From Endocalyx cinctus (Eukaryota; Ascomycota; Sordariomycetes; Amphisphaeriales; Apiosporaceae), in NCBI GenBank assembly GCA_001600455.1, contig BCKC01000010.1, positions 564,144-628,143 of the forward strand: DNA of 64,000 bases. The letters are read 5' to 3'. A program made the translations under genes and the position numbers. This document shows positions 25,560-36,884 of this stretch, piece after piece. Each line of letters begins with the position of its first letter. Positions within the stretch are counted from its first letter, which is position 1. The notes under the pieces are model-generated. The model was not told where the DNA came from. It did not search any database and saw only the letters and a list, made by a program, of their open reading frames with translations.

Positions 25560-27922
25560 TCAAGGTGTCCGTAGCTTAACCTTCATGATACGCTTTGAAT
25601 CCGGTTTTCCAAATACAAGAGCGCCTCCAGGCTGAAGATGCCTCACCATTTGTGTCTCACGACGGAAGGAGAAGAAAGGTGGTTTGTTTATGATCTGGAA
25701 GAGATCTTTCCCCTCTTCCCAAAAATTCCTATGAGGGTCGTGATCGCAAGTGAATGTCCATCTCCACAGATACAAGAATTCTTTTGGACCGATAGGGCAC
25801 GGCTCGTTACCCAGATCGTCCAAGGACTTCCCAGGTTTTCTCAGTAACCTATCGAGGCACCAGTTATGAGCACCCAAGAGAAACCGGCCTCGCGGTAACT
25901 CGGAACAGCTGCACGATCCGCTTGGCAGTCTCATTACTTCTCCGATATTAGCGCAGAAACAAACGTAGTCCGTCAGTTCGACAATACTCAGCCAGGCTTG
26001 ACCTTGCCGGCCTATGTTTTCACTCTTCAAGGGGCTACCGTTTCCCGGTCGTACAACCTGATCCATCAACTCCCGTCCGTACAATACAGTCCCCTTGGAA
26101 TCCTTTATTTGTCGAGACCCTTTCTTCATGTTTGTATGAATATCAAGAAGTATAGAATCCAGCGTTATATCTCCAATTACCGGAATGCTGCCCGCATCCT
26201 TGAGAGCCTTATACGCCTCGTTCACCTCTCCTGGTTTTGCATTTGTAAACGGGATAGGATCTGGCATTTTAGGATGTTTGTTGAACTGAAAGAAATAAAC
26301 ATGACAGAGATGCAATAGTAAACTCAGGTAAGGAACAAGCCATGCTCTTTGACTATCTGTGTCCAATATCAGAGAGACGCTTTCGGAGAGCTCCAGGATA
26401 ACCTTCTTGTAATCGTCATATGGGTCATAAGCCACTGCGACATTCTGTCTAACCCATTCCTTACCACCAGCTATCTTGGAACCCAAGAGACCTGATCCGC
26501 CAATACCGACTTCACAGCCGATGCTATAGCCGTGACTGACGTATTTAGACTTATGCTCTTTAGCGCCACTCCATTTTAAATTATAGCTGATATGGCGAGT
26601 TCCCAGTAAAATCTGGGTATCCTCCCCCCATCCAAGATAGCAGGTAGCTGATTTGAGAACCTCGATATCTTGCACCTTGAGCCAGTCTCTTCTCGACACT
26701 ATTTCATGTGCGTCGATGACGGTTTTGGAAGTTTCGAGGTGCCATTGGATTTTGTTTAAAGAAGAATGCCTCCATGTAGCGGGTGCTCCACAACAATAAT
26801 CGAGCGAAACAGCGCTGTCCAGCAATTCCAATGCCCGATTTGGCTGTCTTCAAGATCCATGAGTGGCTCTAGAGTCCAATATTTATACTCTTCGTCAACT
26901 GAGATATGACCAACGTTCATACTGGGCCTCGACCACATGATGCCTTCTCGGAGCTTCGTCGATAGTCTACCGCTCTTCGAAAGTGGTCTAATAGCACAGC
27001 ATAACCATGCGAAGGCGCTGGCGAAATCTATGCTATATTGGTTATCTTCGAGGGCCAGTGATACCGCAACTTTGTTCGAGATAACACAATTTACCGGATA
27101 TGGACGCCAATGGTCAATATGCTTTTGATACACATTCTTAGAGTATTTATCCCTTCTGTAAGGGACGGAGAGCTTGCTGATCAGGTATAAAGCTTGGCTT
27201 CCAGGAAGGCCCCATTCTTTCGAGACAAAATCTCCACATGCTGTACATTTGAAATCTCGTATTCCGGTCAGCACTATTGTTTTCGACATAATATCTAGAA
27301 TTTCCTCTGAGGATAAAGTTGGGATTGTATCATCAGATTCACGATATTTATCCACAAAATCGGGGATCTCCCACTCCATATCATGGTAGTTAAGAACCCT
27401 ATTCACTTCTGGCGATAATCCCCTGGTGGCGTTTGTGATAGACGTAACGTTGGCTGTAGCCTTCAGTAATCTAATACGTTGTAAATCTGTCTGATGACTG
27501 AACTCAATATCTGTAAAAAGTGCAGGTTCTCGCACATTGTTAATGGAGTTGGTCTCAAATCCGTCTAGAGGGTGATGATTGAAACGACTAGAGGTCTTTG
27601 ATCTGATTGAAGCATTTGTTTTGGACCGATTGCTAGTTGGAGTCTTAACAGATTTAATAGAGCCCAGCCTGAAATCTGATCCCCTTTTAGATTGAGTGGC
27701 CTCTGTCGGAGTCTCGGGTGAGAGAGATGATCTTATTCCTGGTTAAGAAGATGGTATATTATCTTCTTCATCGTACGTTGGATAGTATGCGTCATGTGTT
27801 GTGGACCTAAACAAGAACTACACGACGTTAGACAATATATCTATCAATCCACCCTTTTCGCTGTGTAGCCACTTACAGAGATCTGACTGGGTAATTATAG
27901 ATTCATCATTGTTAGACGGCAT
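25560..27922 (-). pseudogene. Large uncharacterised fungal protein gene, apparently disrupted
   Basis: The minus strand encodes one protein-like sequence of about 760 residues split between frames. The segment from about 27808 to 26790 reads STTHDAYYPTYDEED..., then an in-frame TAA (27745-27743), then PGIRSSLSPETPTEAT and on through TDIEFSHQTDLQRIRLLKA to EDSQIGHW. There the frame shifts; adding one G to TGG would continue it into ELLDSAVSLDYCCGAPATWR. The second part includes IGGSGLLGSKIAGG, RAWLVPYLSLLLHLCHVYFF and WRWTFTCDHDP, ending at 25560. The AWLVP...LLHL segment resembles a family of large uncharacterised ascomycete proteins; no catalytic domain is recognised. A possible first exon starts at ATG 27922 with a GTAAGT donor after 27877, but no acceptor gives a matching phase. 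CAA-to-TAA is the change RIP would make. Sequencing error is the alternative. Confidence 0.6.
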
Positions 27923-28439
27923 TATTCTATTTTATCGTTATTTTCTTCTCCCTGCTACAATCATTCAAATGCACGAGCGTAACTGATTTAGAGGTGATGA
28001 AGCATATCGAAATGAAGGAAAACCGTAAAATCTAGAAAATATTTGATCTATTGAACGGAAAGATGGGAATGAAGGGTCTCTGTGCACTTTGTACGTGACT
28101 GGCGGCACGTTCTCCTGAGCTCTGCAGCAGCAGGCTGAGCCGGGCGACCCAATGATATGTCCAACAAATAACTATTTTGAATCGTGTGGCTCATCCTATA
28201 TGATTATCCAGTAGGAAATGGATAAATACATGGGGTCTAACTATTTTATGAGAGGATTCTGTACAACGTTATGGTTGTTAATATATTTAGATGAATCCTA
28301 TAGGACTTGCAGTTGAAGCGAGCCAGTACAGGTCACTCCTGATTAGGCTCATGGTCGCATGTTAATAGATGTAAACGAAATTTATTTCGGATTGTGTTAT
28401 CCCCCCCCCAAGACTGATATTCGAACAGGTTGTCCTATT

Positions 28440-28473
<34 letters not shown>

Positions 28474-28556
28474 CAACCAACCAAAAAAAAATAATAATGA
28501 AAGAATGATTACATGTCTATCACTACATCCTCAAGGAAACTGGAAGATATAGATAT

Positions 28557-28622
<66 letters not shown>

Positions 28623-29712
28623 ATACAACACTAATTACACAATACTACCCTATCTCTAGAGAAGACATTACCATAGCTATCTTCGCTAATATAAATTCGT
28701 AGTACTTACGTCAACAATTAATCTGGTTATTTATGTAAAATCAACCTCCCGGAAATTTTCAGTATCAAAAAGCATATATCGTAGAAGATTCTGGCTCATT
28801 GTCGTGTTGTACCCTTATCTATCCAACGTGTCGCGTAGAATACAGTTAGGCAGCCGCAAAACCATGAATGTGTTCATCACCTGATACCGCTCTATTGTTT
28901 TTCTCAACCGTGTTAGAACGTAGTATATTTCAAACTCACATGTCAATATTCAACAATATTGAGTCCTTAGTTAACCTGTCTAAATTTATTTAGGGACGAC
29001 CGAGGTAATCTAATCGTAACATATTTTGAATGGAAAATAAGAAATATATATAATCATTTGAAGGCTTTTTTTTTTGTTGTTGTTTCTTTAATATTCTGGA
29101 CTTGACACTGATACTCTTGGACTCCCTGGTAAGATCCAAGACTGAAGATCAGCACAATCTAGCGACTGGGCATGATGAATAACACATCGTGCGAGAAGAA
29201 GAAAGAATCTGCAGACAAAGGGATCAAGACGCTTATATCGATCGCTTTGAATTATTCTTGAAGACTACTATGTGTATAATACTGGCATGAAACGTGGTTA
29301 TTTGCTGCTAATTGTTCAGTTCTAACAGCGGAGAGGCTAATTAATTTAGAAAGGTGCACGTTTAATCGGTGCTGGTATGTTTTATATGTAAATAATCTTG
29401 ATTTGTCTATTAAGATATATGTATATCATATAAATAAGGCATCTCAAGAGGATAGTAAGTGATTCATGGGATGACGTTGAAAGCCCTAACCCTAAGCACG
29501 CGTCGCGGTAGACCTGTACATATTAATTAAGGGTCAAAAAGATAATAGTATTAGTCACCAAAACCTCTAGTAGCCTCCATTACTTTCTTAGTTCGGCAAT
29601 TAATGAAAAGAGAAAAAAAAAATTCTTCACATTATGGGTCCACGATACGACACCGTCTTTGAAAAATTTTCATTCCCATATAATGTTGAATAATAGATGA
29701 TTCTTTCATCAA
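27923..29712. other. Gene-free AT-rich region with long T-runs
   Basis: No gene is visible before the tRNA gene. It contains a T-run of about 32 at 28442-28473, an AT repeat at about 28545-28587 running into a T-run of about 34 at 28588-28621, and a GATATA stretch. A short CCCTAACCCTAA word lies at about 29483-29494. Overall AT content is high, consistent with old repeat-derived sequence. Confidence 0.5.
28442..28621. repeat. Two long T-runs and an AT repeat
   Basis: T32 at 28442-28473, then (AT)n at about 28545-28587 running directly into T34. On the minus strand these read as two long A tails, as left by non-LTR retroposons, but no element body is recognisable. Confidence 0.8.
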
Positions 29713-29799
29713 GCCCGGTTAGCTCAATCGGTAGAGCGTGAGACTCTTATAATAAGAACCCAAATCTCAAGGTTGCGGGTTCGACCCCCGCATCGGGCT
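29713..29799 (+). tRNA. tRNA-Lys (anticodon CUU) with a 14-nt intron
   Basis: The sequence folds as a tRNA. The acceptor stem GCCCGGT (29713-29719) pairs with ATCGGGC (29792-29798). The D arm is GCTC/GAGC and the anticodon stem TGAGA/TCTCA. The T arm GCGGG-TTCGACC-CCCGC carries the B-box. The anticodon loop reads CTCTTA, then an insertion of about 14 nt (TAATAAGAACCCAA), then A, so the anticodon is CTT (lysine). The insertion sits one base 3' of the anticodon, the canonical position for nuclear tRNA introns. The mature tRNA would be 73 nt. Confidence 0.93.
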
Positions 29800-30695
29800 C
29801 AATTCCCGATGCCTCGTTGAAGAAGCGAGATATCAACCTCTTTTTTTTTTTTTTGTCTTTTCTTCTTCCTTTCTCTTTTGACTTTTTTTTCTTTCTTTTT
29901 TGTTTAATATAATCTTTCAACCCACCTCTCACGTCGATTAATTCTTATACCATAACTAGGATTACTTGCGCTGATGATGGTCAAAGCATTCAGGAATGGA
30001 TGGATATATGAATTTATTTCATGATTATGCTTATAGTAAGTAGAAAATATGCTTTCTGTATAATGTCTTTTTGATGCGATTGAGAAATATAATTTCGTAA
30101 GGTACGTGAATTGGGGGAAGGGGGGTTCTCTGACTTTCGACCACTCTTCCATTCCCATAGAACGCACATAAACACCTGGCCCCGATGCGGTGACACAACA
30201 GTTGAGTTTTATTTATTTTTTTTCATTCCCTTTTTCCCGTCGACAATGCAGTGTCACGCCAACGGCAGCCTCCCGGTGAAGAAAGAAAGAACCCGAACAG
30301 TCATCTCCACATTAATGATCAACATGCTCACTTCTCACCCGTTAGCCAGCATGTCAATATATTGATTGACCTGTAATTATCGTCATGCTCACCTTTTTCT
30401 TCCTTTCCCGACATTCCCACAGCTTCATTCTATGCAGTCTTTTTCAACCATTTTTTCTTTCTCTCCGTTTCTTTCCGTCAATCAATCTTCATCGTACCTC
30501 GCGTATCGTTAGATCTTAATTAAATCTTGCGTCAAGATAACCGGTTTACCAAGCGTTTATGGATTTTCATCAGTGCATGTGGTGGTAGAATTGAAAGGCT
30601 TCGGCGGCTAGGTGCATATCCCCCCTCTCTCCAGATCTATAAATCTGTACTATTGAAGAGTCAATAAGCTTGTCGTAGGTAGGGACGCTGGATAA
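29800..30695. other. Gene-free spacer
   Basis: A T-run begins about 40 nt after the tRNA (near 29839-29854) and serves as an RNA polymerase III terminator. The rest is the 3' region of the single-pass membrane protein gene; no other gene is seen. Confidence 0.5.
29839..29854 (+). terminator. Poly-T RNA polymerase III terminator
   Basis: An uninterrupted T-run about 40 nt downstream of the tRNA-Lys gene; runs of four or more T on the coding strand stop RNA polymerase III. Confidence 0.6.
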
Positions 30696-31256
30696 CTATA
30701 TGTACGTAGTTGTGGTTCGCCTCGCTTCCTCCTGGACTGATGGTGCCGTCGTCCACTGTCGAGGTGGATGGATGGCGACGTAGTCGGGTACGACCGGCGG
30801 TGGTATCGACCTCGGGAATGGGGGATAATAACTTCTCGGCGGCGGCCTGATCCCCGGTTGTACCCCGGTCATGCTGGACGTGTAGCTTAACTCGTCGTCG
30901 TAGTAATAATAGTAATATCTGTCCATGAAATCCTTCCTGCGCCGGAAGGTGAGGCAGCACCACCATACGATTAAGATGACGAGCACGGCCCCGAGGATAG
31001 TCCCCACAATTATTCCGATGTCTGCTTGCGTCAGGCCGTCGTCCGATTGCGACCCGCCATTACTGGGGGGTACAGGAACGTCCGTCGAAGGACCGCCGCG
31101 GTCGAGAGTGACGATCGCCGTCGTGGTTGAATCCGCGTACGTGATGGTCTGGGTTAATATGACTTGTCGGGCGAGCACAATCTGTTCTCGGGCGTCATCG
31201 GCCGCCGGAGTGGGCTCGGGCGTGGCGACCTCCAAAACGTGGAGGTGCGCTGTCAT
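30696..31256 (-). CDS. Single-pass membrane protein with Pro-rich cytosolic tail
   Basis: A single exon of 186 residues starts at ATG 31256. There is no cleavable signal peptide. The first about 85 residues are polar and rich in Thr, Pro and Ser (TYADSTTTAIVTL, VPVPPSNGGSQSDD). A single membrane helix spans about residues 86-107 (IGIIVGTILGAVLVILIVWWCC), followed by a basic stop-transfer motif TFRRRKDF. The tail holds a Tyr cluster (RYYYYYYDDE) and proline-rich stretches (RPPPRSYYPPFPRSIPPPVVP) that could bind SH3 or WW domains. This layout is common among fungal cell-surface proteins of unknown role. Function is not assigned. Confidence 0.65.
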   Translation of the reverse strand: MTAHLHVLEVATPEPTPAADDAREQIVLARQVILTQTITYADSTTTAIVTLDRGGPSTDVPVPPSNGGSQSDDGLTQADIGIIVGTILGAVLVILIVWWCCLTFRRRKDFMDRYYYYYYDDELSYTSSMTGVQPGIRPPPRSYYPPFPRSIPPPVVPDYVAIHPPRQWTTAPSVQEEARRTTTTYI

Positions 31257-32384
31257 ATTTCTGCAGCCGCCCTAACCGCATAAAATAGGGCCTGCGAATG
31301 AGGGGATCAAGTACTGCCACGAGAGCATAGCACCCCGACAAATTATTATTTATTATTTTTATAGTTTCTTGCTACGCAAACAAGGATTCGAGAGGGGGGA
31401 ACCGTCTCCATTTATCTTCTTTTTTTTTTCCCGCCCTATATCCAACGGCAATGTGAGTTAGTTAGCCTTAAAAAGACACAAGTCGCATGTCGTGTATGAA
31501 ACACATTGGGCCGTTCCCACATCCAATGGAAGGCAGCATGGATTTTTTTTTTTTCTTCTGGTGATATCGTCATATGATCATTGGTTAAGGCAGATGACGC
31601 GCCTGGCGGAGTTGATTCGCGATAGGAAGAAATATACTTTAACCCACAGTCTTACATCCACTGATTAATCTGGTCCGAACAATGGCATGATAGGGCATTT
31701 GAAAGATTAGGCAAGACTTCTGAAAAAACGCTATCCGTGTCACAGGTTGGACAAAAGATCTCGCTAATGCAAGAGTTATGCAAGTTTCAGTGTATAGATA
31801 ATGCTAACTCCAATCTTGGAAAATTTCCATTCGCTCTTATAGGTTCATCGACGTTGTATTTGGGGGCCAAAATGAGAGGGGCCACGGATCTAGTAGCCCA
31901 GAATGTCAGATACCTGCCAGCCTGTCATTTTCGGTATGCATTGCGTAAATATATGTGAATGTATAATATGATGAATCTAGACCAGCTTTCATTTCATATA
32001 TGAGTTTCTTTTCCCTTTCTTCCCAAGAAATAGTACAATGTTGCTTACTCCTTAACGTATAATCATGCTCATTATTTTTTTTCACCTGCGTCGCAGGTCA
32101 AGAAGACACTGAACAAGATGCATACCCGGTTAATGTCGCGTATCTATGTCGTATAGTAGCAAATCTTTTACTCGAGTCATTTTCCCTTACATATATAGCA
32201 TGGACTGTGATACATTCTCTCAATTCTTGGATCAACCCTTGGCAAACCAATATAGGAGCAGGCTATAGTACCAATGTGATATTGTTTGTTACTGATCCCC
32301 CTCCTCAACAAAAGCGTTCAACCACCACGGCACTCACCGAATAAAAGTTGCTTCCACAACATAAATAGAGTGCTACGCTGGGTC
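31257..32384. other. Gene-free spacer
   Basis: Upstream region of the membrane protein gene and 3' region of the sugar transporter, both on the minus strand. It includes a 15-bp near-perfect palindrome (ACCTGCG-T-CGCAGGT, 32084-32098) next to a T-run. No gene is supported. Confidence 0.5.
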
Positions 32385-34204
32385 TTACACTTCAACGTGA
32401 GCATATTCTGCCTGCTCGAATGCACCCTTTCTGCCCTCAGGCTCCGCCGTTTCTTCAATTTTACGAGTAGCGATAGCACGAGCTTGGGAAGACGTCTGGC
32501 ATTCAAATTTCGGGAATTCTCGGGTTGGCACGCGCTTTTCGAAGAGCTCATCGATCTCTTCCAAGGATCTTCCCTTCATATCCGGGAGGTAAAGCCAAAA
32601 GAAGACTGATGATACCCCAGAGTTAGTTCCGTCAAATTTGTCTACCTTGTATCGAGAAAGTTGCCTTACCAAAAGTGATGAGATTGGAAGCTGCCCAGAT
32701 CCAGCAATACTTGGCACCCCAGTTAAGAGCCGTCGGGTTGATAAAATACGGCGAACAAAAAGATGTAAGCCCTAGTTAAATTCCAGGAACGAGATTAGAT
32801 CCTACAGGTTCATCTACCAACTACCGGAAGGCACATATCATCCGACTCACATGCGAAGATGTAATCCACGCCAGTGGCGAAGGAGAGAGTAAGCACTCGC
32901 AGTCGGGAGCTTACGACTTCGGCAGATATCGGCCACGTCATCGAACCGGCGAAGCCGCTGTACATGATAGAGTAGAAGAAAGAAAATGCGAGGAAGGCTT
33001 TGGCGGAGGCAGGGGTGTTCGGCGCAATGGTAGCTCCTAGGGCTGGACCGAGCATCGATATTATTGATGCACCTGTGCCTATAAGGATCATAGTTCTTCG
33101 CCCCCAAACTTTATAGGCGCAGTATAAGCCAACGGCGACTCCCACTAATTGGACGCACATCGAGTAGATTCCAATCTTGAACGCATCATCAACCCCAGCC
33201 TGCTGCGTGAAGTAGGTCTATGATCCATGTCAGTTACTCAGAAGTACTTCATTATTGTTGAGAAAAGAGGAAGGTGTTGGGTGAATTTTTTTTTTTTCTT
33301 GTATTACCCCGTAAGCCAGAAATACCCAAACGCCGGACGACGCTTTTGAGAGAACCACTCCAACGCAGATGATAGTCCGACGCAGGCTAGTGCCTTTGAA
33401 CATATCCACAAAGCTTACTGCCGATGCACCGGCTTTCTCTTCCTCTACTCCTCGCGTGATTTCGACCAGTTCTTCTTGGAAATACTCCGGGTCGAGCGAC
33501 CTCCCCCTGAGACGTGCCAGCGCATCTTCCGCCTCTTGGGGTCGATTATGCAGCATCAACCATCTGGGAGATTCCGGAACGAAAAAGACCAAGATGCTCA
33601 GCAGGGTGGGAAACACGAATAAGCAGGCTAGCGGGATCTGGTACGAGTGCTTGCTCATGATGTGCGAGGCTCTCTCGTCGATCACGGTACCCAGTATATT
33701 GCCGATATTGATGGTAAAAGCGAACATGGCCGAGGCGAGCGCTCGCAGGCTCGCGGGCGCGCATTCGACGATGTACGTGTTGGCGAAGGTGATGAAGAAA
33801 GCGTTCGAGACGCCGATCAAGGCGCGTCCGACGCACAGGGCCGCGACTGAGCCGGCGGCGATCTGAACGGCGTTTCCCGCGAAGGCGACGAGGGCGCCCA
33901 TCCAGACGCCTTGCCTCCTACCGAAGTACCGGCCGAAGGGAGCCACGAAGGCGACGCCGACGATGGTCCCGACGTTCAGAAACGACGCGATCAGCTGCTG
34001 GTCGGTCGTCCGGATTCCCCACCCGCCTTTAAGCGACGGGTCGCGGTACCCGAACACCGAGAGGAAGCCCGGCATCGACTGGAAGGCCGAGATGACTGAT
34101 ACGTCGATGCCGTACTGCGCCGTGGCGAAGGCCATGCCGAAACAGATCAGCATGCATTTCCAGTTCTCCTTGATGCCGTTGTTACGTTGATCGCTGATTC
34201 CCAT
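32385..34204 (-). CDS. MFS sugar transporter (hexose/alpha-glucoside permease type)
   Basis: Four exons (34204-33308, 33217-32851, 32771-32670, 32605-32385) join in phase to give 528 residues. The start MGISDQRNNGIKENWKCMLICFG precedes helix 1. Sugar-porter signatures are present: FGRYFGRRQGVW after helix 2, GRALIGVSNAFF around helix 4, PESPRWLML after helix 6, WGRRTM in the second half, and PDMKGRSLEEIDELFE after helix 12. The last is formed only when exon 3 (TALNWGAKYCWIWAASNLITF) is spliced to exon 4, which confirms the model. Proteins of this type carry hexoses or maltose-like disaccharides into the cell by proton symport at the plasma membrane; the substrate is not known. It lies 634 bp from the SDR gene and on the same strand, so joint regulation is possible. 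Confidence 0.92.
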
Positions 34205-34838
34205 TTTGTCGCTGAATGCTGTCTATGTCGTGATACCTTGTGAAACAATACTAATCGAGTCAAATTTGGGCCCGATTCAAAATTTCATACGTCTCATAAC
34301 GACTTTTATCACATCTACCTAATGTCTATATCCGAAGTGAAGAAGACAGAGACGTCCCACCAAGCTGACTGCCACGACCATCCCCGCATCTCCATCGTCC
34401 CATTACGGCAATATTCTTCTTGAAGCATAAGCACGCTTCACAGGATTATATCTTCACTCGGCCGCTTCCACGTCCTATATTTGACGGGTATTGGCTAATT
34501 GTAACTTGATTTTTCCCACCTACCAATGGGAATTTTGAAAGACCCCCCTTAAAAGACTGGTTCGACGTGCCTCCGAGTTCTTGGCCCGGGGATTTTCTCC
34601 ACTCACACGCTGTGCGTCATATTACATGCGTCTGATATAAGCCAGGTAGGGCACCGGCAGATCTGATCCATCGATTATACTATAATTGCACATTTTCTTT
34701 CAAACTTTATAATAATCTACATCTGTGCAGTCATGTGATGTAGAAGCCACAGAAGCCTCATGGCTGAGAAGACCAAACCGGTCCTAAATCTTACAACTCA
34801 GATGTAGTGGCCCTTTCATCTGTTTTCACCTAAATCTA
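34205..34838. other. Spacer / promoter of the sugar transporter gene
   Basis: These 634 bp lie between two minus-strand genes, upstream of the sugar transporter ATG. No additional gene is visible; mixed composition without a clear TATA box. Confidence 0.45.
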
Positions 34839-36229
34839 TTAATTAACAGGTTCCATGTCAAGGATAGACTTGACCGTGTCAACCACGCTTTTTTCAAGCG
34901 AGGTGTATTCCATCCCTAGCACCCGGCGCGACTTCCTATTATCAAACTGATACACGTCCGCCGGCAAGTCATCCACCGTGTCCTCCTCGGGCGGCAGCTG
35001 ATCCGCGAGTTGCGGATATTTCTTTCTGATCACGTTGGCGATCTGATTATTCGAGAAGTGACCGCCCACGACGTAGAACCTGTTCCCCCCGGCTTCCGGA
35101 ATCGTCATGGCCTTCAAATGGGCTAGCGCGACGTCGCGAACGTCGACGAACGTCCAGACGGGGAACGTCGGCGATATTCCTCCCTTCATCTCCCCGCGCA
35201 CCATGTCCCGGATCCGGTGGTTGGAGGCGTTCATCGCCGACAGGGTCGGCAGCTTCCGCTGCACGGGCCCGAATACGAAGGTGCAGTTTATGACGGCGAG
35301 GTCGAAGCTGGGCTTTTCTTCGTCGACGAAGGCCCAGGCGGCTTTTTCTGTTAAGACCTGAGGTGAAGTTTAGTTACTACGCTGCTTCCCCCCGTTCTTT
35401 TTTTTTCCGGTGCGAGCGTTCGATATGACTTAATAAAAGCGCAACTCACCTTGCTCAATTCGTAAGCACGCTTGGGGTTCTTAAAGGCGTCGTCCCACGT
35501 GCCGGGAGCCCAGATGGTTTCGTCGTAAACCTTTTCGTGCTTGTCATGATTCAGCATGGCGGCCGAGGACGAGGTGATGACGACGCGCTTGACGGACGGG
35601 GCGTGCGCTTTGACCGACTTGAGCAAGCCCGTAGTGCCGTTGATGGCCGGCTTCAAGAAGTCTTTGACGGGGTCTTGCACGTTGAGATGATACGGAGACG
35701 CGGTATGTACTACGTAATCGAAAGGGGGTTGCGAGCTGTTTTTGAAGACCTGGATCCGGTATTTTTTTTTTTTTTTTGTTAATGAGCAAACGCCGATGAA
35801 AAGTGTGGGTGAGTTTAATGAAATGACGAAGATGCATGGGAAGAAGCAATACTCACCGGGTCAAATACGCCGTCTTGAGCGATATCCTCGACAATGGCAT
35901 ATGATATGACCTTTGGCTTTACGGACTCTACTATGTTCTGTCCCTTTTCCTTTGATCTCGCAGTCACTACGACTTGAAAGCTATGTAATACTATCAGGAC
36001 ATATGAAAAATAGAAAAATAGAGTTATGTTATAAGATGGAAAATTTATTACCCATTTTCTAAGAAGGTATCGAGGACGTGAGAAGCGATGAACCCGCTTC
36101 CTCCTATTTTCGGAGAACATCATTAGTGTACCGTTTCCGTGGCGTTGGTTATCTATATAAGAGGCGATAGATATGCAATTTACCAGTCAAAAGCACTCGT
36201 TTATTGGAATTATCAATTATAGAGCCCAT
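34839..36229 (-). CDS. NAD(P)-dependent reductase of the extended SDR family (GRE2 / dihydroflavonol-4-reductase-like)
   Basis: Five exons (36229-36184, 36103-36052, 35980-35857, 35749-35450, 35357-34839) splice in phase into 346 residues. The first three exons are short, but joining them restores a perfect Rossmann start, NKRVLLTGGSGFIASHVLDTFLENGFQVVVTAR, which makes the ATG at 36229 (MGSIID...) secure. The active site YxxxK is Y170-ELS-K174, with a Ser triplet upstream in RVVITSSSAAML. PYHLNVQDP and FVFGPVQ are typical of the GRE2/DFR branch. Such enzymes reduce aldehydes or ketones, such as methylglyoxal, or flavonoid-like ketones with NADPH in the cytosol. The gene is divergent to the FAD monooxygenase, sharing a 655-bp intergenic region. 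Confidence 0.92.
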
Positions 36230-36884
36230 TCTCTACTTCAATTGAACCCTCGTCTGATTTGGCAAATGAAAAGATAGCCACAAATGTAGTTGCGCTCAGT
36301 TTGAGATTTGGTTGGATGATGTCATCAACAATACAGAAAAATCTCCAATATCCATCCAAACGACTCAGACAAGACGGATAAAATACTATTTCTACAAGAC
36401 TACATTGTCTTTCAGACACGGGGGCTGGGGAGCCACAATCCGCGGGGGTCCGGCCGGTCATTTCCCCAACCCAGTCCGATAAGCGAGACTAACGAATGTC
36501 ATGGCGTTTTCACCGAGAAAACTCTCATCTGAATGTTATAAATGGATAAAAAAGTTCTGAATTATCGTATTTGTCAATGCGGATCATTCCCTGTCCCGGA
36601 TAATTGCTGCACGGCATATCTTATAAGCTCCAAGAGGCAAGACGTATAGTCCACTGTGAATTACAGAAACACCCCAAGGATTATTTTATCAGAAGAGGGC
36701 GAAGTAGCATTTTATCCCTAGCACCCTGTTCCATCACAATCTTTGATTGTGGGGTAGTCATTAGCCATATCTTCCAACAAACCCCGAATTTAAAAGTTAG
36801 AAGAAAAAAAAAAGGTCCAGCATCTGACTTCCCATATTTTATAAAAGCGGATGAAGAATTGGTCGAGGACGACCACCACCTAAG
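36230..36884. promoter_or_regulatory. Shared divergent promoter between SDR and FAD monooxygenase genes
   Basis: A 655-bp region from which the two oxidoreductase genes are transcribed outward. A TATAAAAG box lies at 36840-36847, about 38 nt before the monooxygenase ATG. A GC-rich patch at about 36439-36458 contains CCG/CGG triplets (CCGCGGGGGTCCGGCCGG), the kind of half-sites bound by Zn2Cys6 regulators. A GATAAG word lies at 36478-36483, a possible AreA-type site. These assignments are by motif only. Confidence 0.45.

Noticed and set aside
29483..29494. CCCTAACCCTAA telomere-like word
   Set aside because: Only two repeats; expected by chance in AT-rich DNA and not evidence of an internal telomere.
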